Shown in pieces: positions 26,050-35,347 of a DNA stretch of 64,000 nt. The notes under the pieces were generated by a model. It did not search any database and had not been told where the DNA came from. It worked only from the letters and a program-made list of their open reading frames with translations. The stretch lies in contig NZ_JACYHA010000001.1 in assembly GCF_014837155.1 (NCBI RefSeq), positions 372,001 to 436,000 on the forward strand, written 5' to 3'. The translations under genes and the position numbers were made by a program. Every line of letters starts with the position of its first letter. The first letter of the stretch is position 1. Source of the stretch: Litchfieldia stipae (GTDB lineage Bacteria > Bacillota > Bacilli > Bacillales > Bacillaceae_L).

Positions 26050-27303
26050 TTAGTTTGATTTCGATAGTTGAATCGCTTTGATGATATCTTTGAAGGATGT
26101 GCTTTTTCCATACATTAATACCCCACCGCGATAAACACTTGCACCAAAGATTGCTAATAGAGTAATAGTTAGAATCAATAAACCAAAACTTAAGCCAATC
26201 TCCCATATTGGAATGTTAAGCATCCCCACTCTAAGAAACATGATCATTGGTGAGAAGAATGGAATAAATGACGTAATCGTTACAAATGTAGATTCAGGAT
26301 TTGTTAGTCCATACATAGAAATCATGAATGCAGCGACTATTAATAAGGTCATCGGTGTAATCATTTGCTGCACATCTTCAATTCTACTAACAAGTGAACC
26401 AAGGAATGCTGCTAGTGTAGCAAATAATAAATAGCCTAATAGGAAGAAGATGATTGCATAGATAAATGTTGCAGCCGGTATTTGCCCGAATCCAAAGAAC
26501 TCAAACATTCCGCCTCCTAAGCTGTCCATACTTTGTCTCAGTGATGTATACCCAATTAAAAGAATAACACCAAATTGAGTTAAACTTAACAAACCAATCC
26601 CTAGAATCTTCCCAAACATTTGCTTAACTGGTGACACGCTTGAAATTAAAATTTCCATCACGCGTGAAGATTTTTCTGTTGCAACCTCCATCGCAATCAT
26701 GCTTGCATACATGATCACAGCCATATAAATGACAAATAAAAGAATGTAGACAAGACCACGTGCTTGATTCAGTTCTTCTGCCGTTTTGGCATTTTGCTCT
26801 AAAGCTTCTTGTTCCATCGTTACTGGGGAAAATAAGACCTCTAATTGCTCAGAACTCATTCCTAATTTCTCTGTAGCAATTGCTACTTTTAGTGACTGTA
26901 ATCCCTGTTGAAGCTGAGAATACACAGTGGAATCCGTAATAGTCATTGCTTTATATAATCCTTGTGGAAGCTGTTCTTGATCATAAGTTATTGTAAGGAG
27001 GCCTGTATACTCACCATCAATTACTTTTCCCTCTAAATCCTGTTCGCTTCCATCCACCTGCTCGATGTTCAGCTCATTGTTGATCATCGATAACTGCTGC
27101 TCAAATGCAGGGTATAATTCACCTGTGTCATCGATCACTGCAATGGATTCTTTTTTATCATTTTTATTTATCATTTCGATAATTGATTCGATATTTGTGA
27201 CACCTACAACAAGCAATGCAGTGATAATTGTCGTAATAATAAATGACTTGCTTCTTAACTTCGTCCAATATGTGTGCCATAATATGATCCAGAACTTATT
27301 CAT
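26050..27303 (-). CDS. yhaP: ABC-2 type exporter permease YhaP (NatB-like)
   Basis: YhaP (417 residues) is a membrane permease with a first helix near residues 20-38, a large extracytoplasmic domain of about 140 residues, and five to six helices in the C-terminal half. The segment MASMIAMEVATEKSSRVMEILISSVSPVKQMFGK, read here as EVATEKSSRVMEILISSV, is the hallmark of ABC-2/NatB-type sodium or peptide exporters. ATG 27303 overlaps the end of yhaQ by 8 bases with AGGTTGGTG upstream, so an ATG 33 bases earlier is not used. Works with the ATPase YhaQ; substrate unknown. Confidence 0.88.
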   Translation of the reverse strand: MNKFWIILWHTYWTKLRSKSFIITTIITALLVVGVTNIESIIEMINKNDKKESIAVIDDTGELYPAFEQQLSMINNELNIEQVDGSEQDLEGKVIDGEYTGLLTITYDQEQLPQGLYKAMTITDSTVYSQLQQGLQSLKVAIATEKLGMSSEQLEVLFSPVTMEQEALEQNAKTAEELNQARGLVYILLFVIYMAVIMYASMIAMEVATEKSSRVMEILISSVSPVKQMFGKILGIGLLSLTQFGVILLIGYTSLRQSMDSLGGGMFEFFGFGQIPAATFIYAIIFFLLGYLLFATLAAFLGSLVSRIEDVQQMITPMTLLIVAAFMISMYGLTNPESTFVTITSFIPFFSPMIMFLRVGMLNIPIWEIGLSFGLLILTITLLAIFGASVYRGGVLMYGKSTSFKDIIKAIQLSKSN

Positions 27304-28195
27304 AGGATGCACCAACCTTTTCAATGAAAATATCATTTAAGGATGGTTCTTCAAGGACAAATTTACGAACAAAACCTTTATTTGAAATCGCCTCAAACAA
27401 ATCCTTAGCGATTTCTTCTCTTTCGATTTGAAGAATCATTCCTTCTGCTGTCTGTTTCGACTTAGTCACCCCTCGGATTGATTTAAGATCAGACAAATCA
27501 AAATCAGCATGAATACTTACATTTTTTCTTCCAAATGAACGTTTGATTTCTTTAAGCGAACCATGAACAATCGGACTACCATGATGCATAATGCAAAGAT
27601 GGTCACATAATTCTTCAACATGCTCCATTCGATGACTAGAGAACACAATTGAGGTACCTTCGTTTTTCAATTTAAGAACGGCATCCTTCAGTAATTCAAC
27701 ATTTACTGGATCTAGTCCACTAAACGGCTCGTCTAGAATCAATAGCTTTGGCTTGTGAATAACCGAAGCGATAAATTGAATTTTTTGTTGATTTCCTTTT
27801 GATAGCTCTTCTACCTTCTTATTCGCATATTCAGGTACATTGAATCGGTCGAGCCATTCATTCATTTCCTTAAGAATTGAAGACTTATCCATTCCTCTTA
27901 ATCTAGCTAAATAGACAAGCTGATCTGCCACCTTCAGCTTCGGATAGAGTCCTCGTTCTTCCGGAAGATATCCGACAAGGTGGCTTGTCTGATAATTAAT
28001 AGGATTTCCCTGCCATGTGATTTCACCCTGTGAAGGATTAAGTAAACCCAGTATCATTCGAAAGGTTGTCGTCTTCCCTGCTCCATTAGCACCTAGGAAG
28101 CCAAACATCTCTTTTTCCGGTATTTCAATCGATAATTGATTAACCGCTGTGAAATGACCGAACTTTTTAGTTACTTCTTTGATCTGCAACGTCAA
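27296..28195 (-). CDS. yhaQ: ABC transporter ATP-binding protein YhaQ (NatA-like)
   Basis: YhaQ (299-300 residues) is the ATPase for YhaP. It shows Walker A GANGAGKTT, signature LSKGNQQK, Walker B LLILDEPFSGLDPVN and switch His in FSSHRMEH, plus the C-terminal extension typical of NatA-like exporter ATPases. I prefer TTG 28195 with AAGGGGGAG 7 bases upstream; the in-frame ATG at 28255 has no such site. The pair yhaQP follows yhaON in reverse order as in B. subtilis. Confidence 0.88.
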   Translation of the reverse strand: MTLQIKEVTKKFGHFTAVNQLSIEIPEKEMFGFLGANGAGKTTTFRMILGLLNPSQGEITWQGNPINYQTSHLVGYLPEERGLYPKLKVADQLVYLARLRGMDKSSILKEMNEWLDRFNVPEYANKKVEELSKGNQQKIQFIASVIHKPKLLILDEPFSGLDPVNVELLKDAVLKLKNEGTSIVFSSHRMEHVEELCDHLCIMHHGSPIVHGSLKEIKRSFGRKNVSIHADFDLSDLKSIRGVTKSKQTAEGMILQIEREEIAKDLFEAISNKGFVRKFVLEEPSLNDIFIEKVGASYE

Positions 28196-28305
28196 AACTC
28201 TTCTCCCCCTTTTTATTCCTCTAATAAATACGTATTTCCCACTGAAAAGATTCATTATTTATCAACTTCCTCACCCTAGCAGCAAAGTGGGGCTTTTACA
28301 TTATA

Positions 28306-28336
28306 ATTAAAAAGAACTACCGTAGTTTGGTAGTCC
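28306..28336 (-). terminator. Intrinsic terminator of galM
   Basis: ACTACC (28316-28321) pairs with GGTAGT (28329-28334); a T-rich run follows on the minus strand, 10 bases after the galM stop. Confidence 0.7.
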
Positions 28337-28345
28337 TTCTATTAG

Positions 28346-29389
28346 TTATACTGAGAACGTAAATTTTGTTTGTGTACGGTATTCCTTGCCTTTTTCTAGG
28401 ACACATGAAGCAAATTCAGGTTGATGAATTGAATCTGGTGGTCCTTGAGTTTCTAGACAGAGTCCATAGTGGTTTGTTGATGAAACTCCAGTGAGTTTAT
28501 AATTATCTTCTAAGAAATTCCCTGTATATAATACCACACAAGGCTCATCTGTTTCTACGGTAAGTCTTCTTCCACTTTTTTCATCCTCTAATACGATCTC
28601 TTTGTCATGATTGCTTGATAGTAATAAAGGATGATCATACCCATGGCCAACTAGAACATTTTGCGGATGAGTTGAGTCGATGCCATCCTTAATCTTCCTG
28701 CCCTGACGGAAATCAAACGGTGTATCTCCTACATCAATCAACTGACCTGTCGGAATTAAATCATCCCTTAACTCAATCAACTGATCACTTTTCATTGTTA
28801 GCACATGATCAGCTATACTTCGTTTACTATTCCCACTCAAATTGAAATAGGTATGATTTGTTAAGTTCACTAGTGTTGTTTCGTCAGACTGGCCATGGTA
28901 CGAAATAAGTAGTTCATTCTTATTCGTTAACGTATAGACTACCTTTAAGGTTAAGTTACCTGGATATCCTTCTTCCTTGTCAGGGCTTGTATAGAAGAAT
29001 TCCACCCCCACTTCTTCAGCGCTTTCAAACACAGCCGATTCCCATAGAACATGGCTATAGCCTTGCTCTCCACCATGCAAATGATTTTCTCCATTATTTT
29101 TGGCTAATGTATATTTCTTTCCCTCTAATTCAAATTCAGCACCATTTATCCGACCCGCAACACGCCCACAAACAGCACCGAAATATGGTAAATTCTTCTT
29201 ATACTCTTCGAATGTATTATATGACAGTACCACATTCTCAATAACACCATCTTTATCAGGTGTTCTGATACTCGTAATAACACAGCCGAAGTTAATACAG
29301 GTTATCTCCATCCCGTTATTATTCTTTAATGAGTATTCAAACACTGTTTGACCATTGAATTCACCATATACCTTGCTAGATACTTCCAT
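28346..29389 (-). CDS. galM: Aldose 1-epimerase GalM
   Basis: GalM (347 residues) interconverts alpha and beta anomers of galactose, glucose and similar sugars. The family motifs are present: GRVAGRINGAEF, the catalytic-region His in NHLHGG, VNLTNHTYFNLSG with the second His, GYDHPLLL, and the catalytic Glu in LETQGPPDS near the C-terminus. It is monocistronic. A near-palindromic GGTAAGCGTTTACC lies 45 bases upstream, a typical LacI/GalR or CcpA operator, so carbon-source control is likely. Confidence 0.93.
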   Translation of the reverse strand: MEVSSKVYGEFNGQTVFEYSLKNNNGMEITCINFGCVITSIRTPDKDGVIENVVLSYNTFEEYKKNLPYFGAVCGRVAGRINGAEFELEGKKYTLAKNNGENHLHGGEQGYSHVLWESAVFESAEEVGVEFFYTSPDKEEGYPGNLTLKVVYTLTNKNELLISYHGQSDETTLVNLTNHTYFNLSGNSKRSIADHVLTMKSDQLIELRDDLIPTGQLIDVGDTPFDFRQGRKIKDGIDSTHPQNVLVGHGYDHPLLLSSNHDKEIVLEDEKSGRRLTVETDEPCVVLYTGNFLEDNYKLTGVSSTNHYGLCLETQGPPDSIHQPEFASCVLEKGKEYRTQTKFTFSV

Positions 29390-29433
29390 TTCATACCAAC
29401 CTTTCTACTCTAATTATTAGAAATCAATCTATC

Positions 29434-29447
29434 GGTAAGCGTTTACC
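29434..29447 (-). promoter_or_regulatory. LacI/GalR-type operator before galM
   Basis: GGTAAGCGTTTACC is palindromic in six of seven base pairs with a central CG, the form bound by LacI-family repressors including CcpA. It lies 45 bases upstream of the galM start codon. Confidence 0.55.
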
Positions 29448-29527
29448 ATTCTATTACTCATACTCACCCGCTAAAGAGATTAATTGTCTTTCCTTTGACT
29501 CTATTCTACCTACTTTCTTTTGTAAAG

Positions 29528-29572
29528 GAAACCTAAAAAAAAGAGTAATAGACATATTTTGTCTACTACCCG
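29528..29572 (-). terminator. Intrinsic terminator of hemZ
   Basis: GTAGTAGACA pairs with TGTCTATTAC on the minus strand and is followed by eight T, 11 bases past the hemZ stop codon. Confidence 0.85.
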
Positions 29573-29582
29573 TTTTTTGAAA

Positions 29583-31094
29583 TTAGTTATTTACTGTGTT
29601 TGAATTGAAAAGATGATTCAAAATCTTTATTTTCTCATTCGTATAATGAACATAATTATCATTATATGCTTTTGGTTCCTTTGGATTAGCAAATTGAGTA
29701 ATCTTTCCTGTCACAGGATCAACAAATTTACTTGCTGCACCACAGCCTAGCCCAATAATTGATTGCTGCTCTTCCATAATCATAATATTATAGATGCTTT
29801 CTTGTCCTGGTAATGAGTAACCGACATTTTCTAGATTGCCCAAAATATTCTTCATACGATATAAATAGTATGGGACATAGCCATGATCTTCTGTCCATTT
29901 CGTCGCGTTGTTCATCATTTCTGTAATTTCATCACGATCAGCAACTTTGTACTTCTGCTTATTTCTCGTCATTTCTGATGCACGTTTGAATGATAATGTA
30001 TGCACGGTTAATGATTCTGGCATGAGCTTCTCGGTCTCAGAAAGGGTGTAATTGAATTCTTTCACTCCTTCACCAGGTAAGCCTATAATTAAATCCATAT
30101 TAATATTATTCATCCCCATACTTCTAGCAAGATGAAATTTCTCAATCGTCTCCTCTACTGTATGATGACGACCAATTGCTTTTAAGGTTTCTTGAATATA
30201 GGATTGGGGATTTATACTAATCCGATCAATCTTCCATTTGTTTAGCACGTCTAGCTTTTCAGGTGTAATAGTATCAGGGCGACCGGCTTCCACCGTGATT
30301 TCTCGAATGGACTCTACGTCAGGGAATGAGTGTACCATCTCTTCATACAGCATGTCCATCTCACTAGCTGTAATGCTTGTTGGCGTACCTCCACCATAAT
30401 ATACTGTTGTTATCTTAATCCCCTTCTCCTTCAACCATTGTCCAATTTCTCTCATCTCATAATGAAGACCACCTAAGAATGAATCAACTGAGCCTTGTTT
30501 TCCATTAATCGCATAGGCAGGAAAGGTGCAATACGCACATTTTGTTGGACAGAAAGGAATCCCAATATAGATACTTACCTCATTCTTCAACTCATATAAA
30601 TCCGGAATCATTGTTAACTGTCGATCGACTATATGCTGCATCAGTTCAATCTTATCAGGGCTAATTAAATATTGATCTCGAAGCTTCTGATGAGCGACTT
30701 CTTTTGAATCACCGTCACGAAGCATTTTATGAAGAAGCTTTGTTGGCCTAATCCCTGTTAAGAATCCCCATTGTTGGATAATCCCTGTTTGTTTTTGTAG
30801 GATCGACACATAGACATGGGATACCGCTCTTTTTTCTTGGGTAAATAGTTCTTTATCAGTCGCGTAGGTTAGTAGCTCTCGTTCAATTTGTTCCTCGATT
30901 ACTTGTTCATCATGTATTATTCTTGCAAATGCCTTTATTGATCGATCCCCAACTGTATAATCAATCTTGATCGTCAAATCACCTTCACTAGATGAATCAA
31001 ACGTTGTTTCACTTTCTTCATAGAATAAATTGGTTATTGCACTTAGTGGTCTTAGAAAACGTTCATCCTGCAGACCCTTTACAATGATTTTCAC
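29583..31094 (-). CDS. hemZ: Oxygen-independent coproporphyrinogen III dehydrogenase-like HemZ
   Basis: HemZ (503 residues) is a radical SAM protein of the HemN family. The N-terminal 150 residues form the extra domain typical of Bacillus HemZ; the radical SAM cluster motif is C-PTK-C-AY-C near residue 180, followed by YYGGGTPTS and ITVEAGRPDT motifs that hold SAM, and a C-terminal HemN-type region. It is thought to act in anaerobic haem synthesis, although some HemN-like proteins have other roles. Location before yhaX matches B. subtilis. Monocistronic. Confidence 0.92.
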   Translation of the reverse strand: MKIIVKGLQDERFLRPLSAITNLFYEESETTFDSSSEGDLTIKIDYTVGDRSIKAFARIIHDEQVIEEQIERELLTYATDKELFTQEKRAVSHVYVSILQKQTGIIQQWGFLTGIRPTKLLHKMLRDGDSKEVAHQKLRDQYLISPDKIELMQHIVDRQLTMIPDLYELKNEVSIYIGIPFCPTKCAYCTFPAYAINGKQGSVDSFLGGLHYEMREIGQWLKEKGIKITTVYYGGGTPTSITASEMDMLYEEMVHSFPDVESIREITVEAGRPDTITPEKLDVLNKWKIDRISINPQSYIQETLKAIGRHHTVEETIEKFHLARSMGMNNINMDLIIGLPGEGVKEFNYTLSETEKLMPESLTVHTLSFKRASEMTRNKQKYKVADRDEITEMMNNATKWTEDHGYVPYYLYRMKNILGNLENVGYSLPGQESIYNIMIMEEQQSIIGLGCGAASKFVDPVTGKITQFANPKEPKAYNDNYVHYTNEKIKILNHLFNSNTVNN

Positions 31095-31171
31095 ATAATC
31101 ACCTTTTCTTCAAATTTGCTCTTTATAGTGTACTGAATTTAATAATGATTATCAATGGAAAGAAAAACATC

Positions 31172-31225
31172 AAAGGAGACAACCCCATTCTGACCTACGC
31201 TTAGTCATGGGACTGTCTCCTTTTT
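31172..31225 (-). terminator. Probable intrinsic terminator of yhaX
   Basis: AAAGGAGACA and CCCAT pair with ATGGG and TGTCTCCTTT around a 15-base loop. On the minus strand TTTGATGTTTTT follows, just after yhaX. Confidence 0.72.
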
Positions 31226-31233
31226 GGTTCTCA

Positions 31234-32100
31234 CTATTTTTCAATTTTAATTTTTCGTAGAAATTCTAGTCTTTGTTGTTTTCTGAAATGCTCTTTAATC
31301 ATATATGACACGCCATGCTGATTATTCGATCTTGTTACCCAATCAGCTGACCTTTTCAACTCATTTGGTGCATTCCACATCGCAACACCAAGTCCGACAG
31401 ATTCGATCATTTCCATATCATCAAGTGAGTCACCAATCGCAACCGTCTTATCAAGTGAAATTCCAACATGATTGCATAGCTTCTTCAATCCATTCCCCTT
31501 CGAAACACCCTTTGGTACAATTTCAAGCTTGCGTTTGTCAATTTTCACTAAACTCAATTCTTCGAAATTTGTTTCTAATAGTTGACTTACTTCCTCTTGC
31601 TCTCCCTCTGATCCAAAATACACTTCAATTTTCTGTGGTGCTAACGGATTATCAGTTAAGTAATCACCCAATGAAGTAACAAATTGGATTGGGTAAAATA
31701 ATGAATCACCTGACCCAAATACTGCCCTAGAAATTAAATTTCTTGGCATTCTTAGACGGTTCCCTACAGAGAAACGTTCATGAACTAGACGAATATTGCA
31801 TTCATAATTCTCTAGGATTTGAACCAAATTAAAGGTTTTTTCCTCCGATAATCGTTTATCAACAATAGGATGATCTAATGTTGAACTAATAAAAGCCCCG
31901 CTATGTGTAATCAATAATGAATCAATCTTCAATGCTTTTGCAACCTTCTTTGCAGATAGAAAGTTTCGATTGGTCACAAGGGTAACATATACCCCTTTTC
32001 GCTGAACAAACTCAATCGCTTCCTTCGTTCCGGTCTGAATACGCCCATTTGGACGTAATAAGGTTCCATCAATATTAATTGCAAGTAATTGATAACTCAT
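31234..32100 (-). CDS. yhaX: HAD-superfamily Cof-type protein YhaX, catalytic Asp replaced by Asn
   Basis: This 288-residue protein has the fold of Cof-type (IIB) HAD phosphatases: motif II VTNRN, a cap domain in the middle, the Lys motif PKGVSKGNGLKKL, and motif IV IGDSLDDMEMI. Motif I reads AINIDGTLL; the family normally has DxDGT, so the first, nucleophilic Asp is Asn (codon AAT, residue 9) while the second Asp is kept. That would prevent formation of the phospho-aspartyl intermediate. It may be a binding protein or may use another mechanism. Location between hemZ and yheA matches B. subtilis yhaX, an early sporulation gene. Confidence 0.85.
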   Translation of the reverse strand: MSYQLLAINIDGTLLRPNGRIQTGTKEAIEFVQRKGVYVTLVTNRNFLSAKKVAKALKIDSLLITHSGAFISSTLDHPIVDKRLSEEKTFNLVQILENYECNIRLVHERFSVGNRLRMPRNLISRAVFGSGDSLFYPIQFVTSLGDYLTDNPLAPQKIEVYFGSEGEQEEVSQLLETNFEELSLVKIDKRKLEIVPKGVSKGNGLKKLCNHVGISLDKTVAIGDSLDDMEMIESVGLGVAMWNAPNELKRSADWVTRSNNQHGVSYMIKEHFRKQQRLEFLRKIKIEK

Positions 32101-32181
32101 CCGAAGTCCCCCTTATCTGTGATGTAGCTTGCCCTTAACTATGGATATGAGCAAATATACATCATTAGAACAATGGACGTA

Positions 32182-32208
32182 AAAAAACCCCACAACATTT
32201 GTAGGGTT
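32182..32208 (-). terminator. Intrinsic terminator of yheA
   Basis: ACCCCACAA (32188-32196) pairs with TTGTAGGGT (32200-32208) with one mismatch; seven T follow on the minus strand, 15 bases past the yheA stop. Confidence 0.82.
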
Positions 32209-32222
32209 AGTAGTTCCGAAGG

Positions 32223-32576
32223 CTATTGTTGCATACTTCCGTATAATTCTTCTAATGGCTTCATAATGATTTTGTTTAATTCACCAATGAGCATGCTCAT
32301 ACGTTGTTCTGCTTCCATTAACTTTGAAATGGATGGGTGCTGTTGAACTTGTCCAACTAGCTGCTGTGCACTCTCAACTTCTTCCTGTGAGATTTCTTCC
32401 CCCATCATTTGCTTCTGTTGAAGCTGCATTTGCACATCACGGAAGCTTTCAAATAGTGTTTTTGCAGCTGGATCTGCATTTACTTCATTATAACTTTGTT
32501 GAAGAGTCTTATACTCATCACTTTCACGAATTGCTTTCTCAAGGTCATAGGCTACATCATATAAATTAACTGACAT
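32223..32576 (-). CDS. yheA: YlbF/YmcA-family protein YheA
   Basis: YheA (117 residues) is an all-helical protein with the YlbF/YmcA family pattern: LEKAIRESDEYKTLQQSYNEV, then FRDVQMQLQQKQMMGE. Relatives YlbF and YmcA form a complex with YaaT that affects RNase Y and Spo0A phosphorylation; the role of YheA itself is not settled. AAGGAGGAAG precedes the ATG. Location beside yheB matches B. subtilis. Confidence 0.9.
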   Translation of the reverse strand: MSVNLYDVAYDLEKAIRESDEYKTLQQSYNEVNADPAAKTLFESFRDVQMQLQQKQMMGEEISQEEVESAQQLVGQVQQHPSISKLMEAEQRMSMLIGELNKIIMKPLEELYGSMQQ

Positions 32577-32718
32577 TGTATCTTCCTCCTTACATTTCTT
32601 TCCATCCTTAAACAGATACTCCCCAACTATAACAGACTCTCCAAAATAATTCAGCTAATGTCCTTTATTTATAGCCTATTTTTTATTAATGATTGCTCAG
32701 GCAGCTATAGAACAAAAC

Positions 32719-33852
32719 TTATTTTATGATAAGAACCATAATTCCTTGAATGATACCAATGAATCCACCAAGGAAGGCGCCTAGAAAGGTGATCATCTTA
32801 AATTCACGTCTGGAAATGGAAAGGACCATTTCCTCTAGACGTTCTACTGAAAAGGATTCAACCTGTTGCTTTACGATTTCTTCCACGTGCAGTACTTTCA
32901 TCATGTCATTTATTCGTCCAGCTACAGCTTTTAATGACCAATCAATTAATTTAGGCACACTCCCAATCATTGACTCCTTAAATGGCGCAAGTAATTCATT
33001 AATAGGCTTATTTGTATACTCCTTTATTGGGATTACCTTCGTTATAGAAGACTTGATGGTGTTAACAATAAGCTCTCTTCCAATCTTCTCCTCTAATTCT
33101 CCGACTGACCAGTCTTTGATTTTGTCCCATTCCTTAGTAAGAAGTGCCGTTAATAGTTCTGTTGTCCCAGGACTATTGATAAACTTCAAGATTTCAGGTT
33201 GAAGCTTGTCTACTAAACTTTGTTGCCCTAGAAACATTTGAACCATATTTCCGAGCATACGCCGACTTGCAAAGAAATCATCGATCATGATGCCAAGTCT
33301 TTGCTTGCCTTCAGGACTATCGAAATAAGCCTCTCCCTTTTTCGTGATATAAGCTGCAAAAGCAGGTATATTTGAAGAAATTCTCTCCTGAAGTTCTACT
33401 GGTAGGATACTACCTAACTTGTGATGCTCAAGCTCCTCCAACCACTTCGCATACTTTGCCTCAACATATTGTATAAGCTTGTCCTCTGTTTTTTCATCTA
33501 TATGTTGCAGTCCGAATTTACTCACCCATTGATTAATTGAATCATTCGTCTCAAGAAACTTTTCTAATTCGTCATTTGCCCATTGTTCAAGGGCTTTCTT
33601 AAAGCTTGGATCTAATAACTTATTTTTAATACTTTCAGGTGTTAATAAATGTTCTACCACCATTTTACCAAGCTGATTTGCTAGTTCATCACGTCTTTTG
33701 GGAATCAACCCTGGAGTAAAAGGAAGCTTCTTTCCAAAAAGATAAATCGCCTTATAGGGTCTAAATAACATTTTGATTGCTAATGAATTGGTAAATCCTC
33801 CGATGATGGCTCCAATTGCTGCCATAAATAATATTACAAGTAAAGCATCCAT
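32719..33852 (-). CDS. yheB: DUF445 membrane protein YheB
   Basis: YheB (377 residues) is a DUF445 protein with a membrane hairpin at each end: residues 1-25 (Gly-rich, [20 protein letters not shown]) and 355-377, joined by a long helical soluble domain with [24 protein letters not shown] near its start. The [10 protein letters not shown] motif is typical. I start at ATG 33852 with GGAAGG 9 bases upstream rather than TTG 33861. B. subtilis YheB is produced in the forespore or mother cell as I recall; function unknown. Confidence 0.88.
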   Translation of the reverse strand: MDALLVILFMAAIGAIIGGFTNSLAIKMLFRPYKAIYLFGKKLPFTPGLIPKRRDELANQLGKMVVEHLLTPESIKNKLLDPSFKKALEQWANDELEKFLETNDSINQWVSKFGLQHIDEKTEDKLIQYVEAKYAKWLEELEHHKLGSILPVELQERISSNIPAFAAYITKKGEAYFDSPEGKQRLGIMIDDFFASRRMLGNMVQMFLGQQSLVDKLQPEILKFINSPGTTELLTALLTKEWDKIKDWSVGELEEKIGRELIVNTIKSSITKVIPIKEYTNKPINELLAPFKESMIGSVPKLIDWSLKAVAGRINDMMKVLHVEEIVKQQVESFSVERLEEMVLSISRREFKMITFLGAFLGGFIGIIQGIMVLIIK

Positions 33853-33887
33853 AATTATCAACCTTCCAAATTTCTAAATATATTCTC

Positions 33888-33914
33888 ACAGTTTACTGCG
33901 AATGGCATACGATA
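33888..33914 (+). promoter_or_regulatory. Mother-cell (sigma-K-like) promoter of the ATP-grasp operon
   Basis: ACA at 33888-33890 is followed after 15 bases by CATACGATA at 33906-33914. This fits the sigma-K pattern AC at -35 and CATANNNTA at -10; the -10 also resembles sigma-E CATACAAT. It lies 66 bases before the first ATP-grasp gene. Confidence 0.55.
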
Positions 33915-33979
33915 TATCAGCATTCGCCTATTTACCAATTATAATGATTCTTTAACTTGTCAGCAAATGAGGGTTACTA

Positions 33980-35335
33980 ATGACTAAAAAAATTCACATT
34001 GAAATAAAACCCGTTTCAGATGAACAGATCTCTACAAATACCATTCAAATCAGTGAACCAATCTCAAAACGATTTCAGCTTGAAGATGGGCAGCATCTTA
34101 ATCTTCACTGTGGGAGGAATAGTCAGGAGGTTCAGACCGTATGTATTAAAGAAAGTGACCCTATTCTATATTGTAGCAAGTCACTTCTTGAGAAACTTTC
34201 CCTGCCAGAAGGAACATTATCCATTACCTTCTCTCAAATAAACAACCATTCTTTTTCTCTTGGACCTGTCATTTGTTTACTAACAGAAATTCGTGAAATA
34301 AGCGACTCTATTTCCCTTGGAACGATTGAAGAATACTGTGAGGAGTTAGCAGTCTATTGTGAGCGCTTAGGGATTTTATTTTACCTAACAGGCCTAAAGC
34401 TATTTCAAGAAAACCTTGGCTATATTTTTCAAGATGGGTCATGGAAAAAGTCGACAGTACCCGTTCCTCATGTCGTTCATAATCGAATTCATTCTAGGAA
34501 AAGAGAAAAATCAGAGCTATTTAAACAGTTTTCAAATACATTAGGTGAGCTCGGAATCCCTTATTATAATGATCACTTTATCGATAAATGGGAAGTGTAT
34601 GAGGCTCTTGTGAAGGAAGAACATTTATCACCCTTTCTACCTGAAACACAATTACTTCTAAATAAACAAGTTCTAGAAGAAATGCTTGCGAAACATCCAA
34701 TCGTGTTCTTAAAGCCCATTCATGGGAGTCAGGGTAGGAAAATCTTCAAAATCAACAATCAAGAAGATGGGCACTATGAACTTGATTATACAACCTTTGC
34801 TAAAGAAATGGAGAGCAACTATGATTCTTTTCAGTCACTTTTCCTTTCATTAAAATCAAGACTCCATCAAGGTTACATTATTCAACAAGGAATTCCTTTA
34901 TATTCTTATCAAAATAGGCCTCTAGATTTCCGTTTTCTTTGCCAAAAAGTCGATAATGATGACTGGAAGATTACCTCCATTGTTGCGAGAGTCTCTGCAA
35001 AGGATGATTTCGTTTCAAACCTCTCTAGAGGCGGAGAGCTTAAGAAAATTGACGAAGTCTTAGCTACATCCTTTGAGTCGAAGGAAATAAAGCAAATCAA
35101 AAAATTAATGAATGAATTGGCCGTTGAAATTGCTTCTTTGATTGACACATCTATACCAGGAATCTTCGGTGAACTTGGAATTGATTTGGCTCTTGACGAA
35201 GAAGGTAAGCCTTGGCTAATTGAAGTCAATACAAAGCCTTCAAAAAATCAAGATCAACATAAATTATCGTCAAAAATTAGACCTAGTGCAAAAGCCGTTA
35301 TCAAGCATTGCCTGTATCTGGCAAATTACCCTTGA
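33980..35335 (+). CDS. YheC/YheD-family ATP-grasp protein, first of four
   Basis: This 451-residue protein has an N-terminal beta-rich domain (about 1-95, ending LGPVICLLTEI), then the ATP-grasp fold. Motifs include PHVVHNRIHSRKRE, IPYYNDHFIDKWEVYEAL, LPETQLLL, the nucleotide loop VFLKPIHGSQGRKIFKI, the hinge YIIQQGIPLYS, DFRFLCQK and the metal site GELGIDLALDEEGKPWLIEVNTKPSKN. It belongs to the endospore coat-associated YheC/YheD family. Such enzymes ligate a carboxylate and an amine using ATP; the product is not known. Three paralogues follow with gaps of only a few bases. Ribosome binding site GAGGG. Confidence 0.85.
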   Translation: MTKKIHIEIKPVSDEQISTNTIQISEPISKRFQLEDGQHLNLHCGRNSQEVQTVCIKESDPILYCSKSLLEKLSLPEGTLSITFSQINNHSFSLGPVICLLTEIREISDSISLGTIEEYCEELAVYCERLGILFYLTGLKLFQENLGYIFQDGSWKKSTVPVPHVVHNRIHSRKREKSELFKQFSNTLGELGIPYYNDHFIDKWEVYEALVKEEHLSPFLPETQLLLNKQVLEEMLAKHPIVFLKPIHGSQGRKIFKINNQEDGHYELDYTTFAKEMESNYDSFQSLFLSLKSRLHQGYIIQQGIPLYSYQNRPLDFRFLCQKVDNDDWKITSIVARVSAKDDFVSNLSRGGELKKIDEVLATSFESKEIKQIKKLMNELAVEIASLIDTSIPGIFGELGIDLALDEEGKPWLIEVNTKPSKNQDQHKLSSKIRPSAKAVIKHCLYLANYP

Positions 35336-35347
35336 GGAGTGAGAATT

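Noticed and set aside
28987-29351. ORFs on the + strand opposite galM
   Set aside because: They are shadows of the galM reading frame with no ribosome binding site and no protein-like composition.
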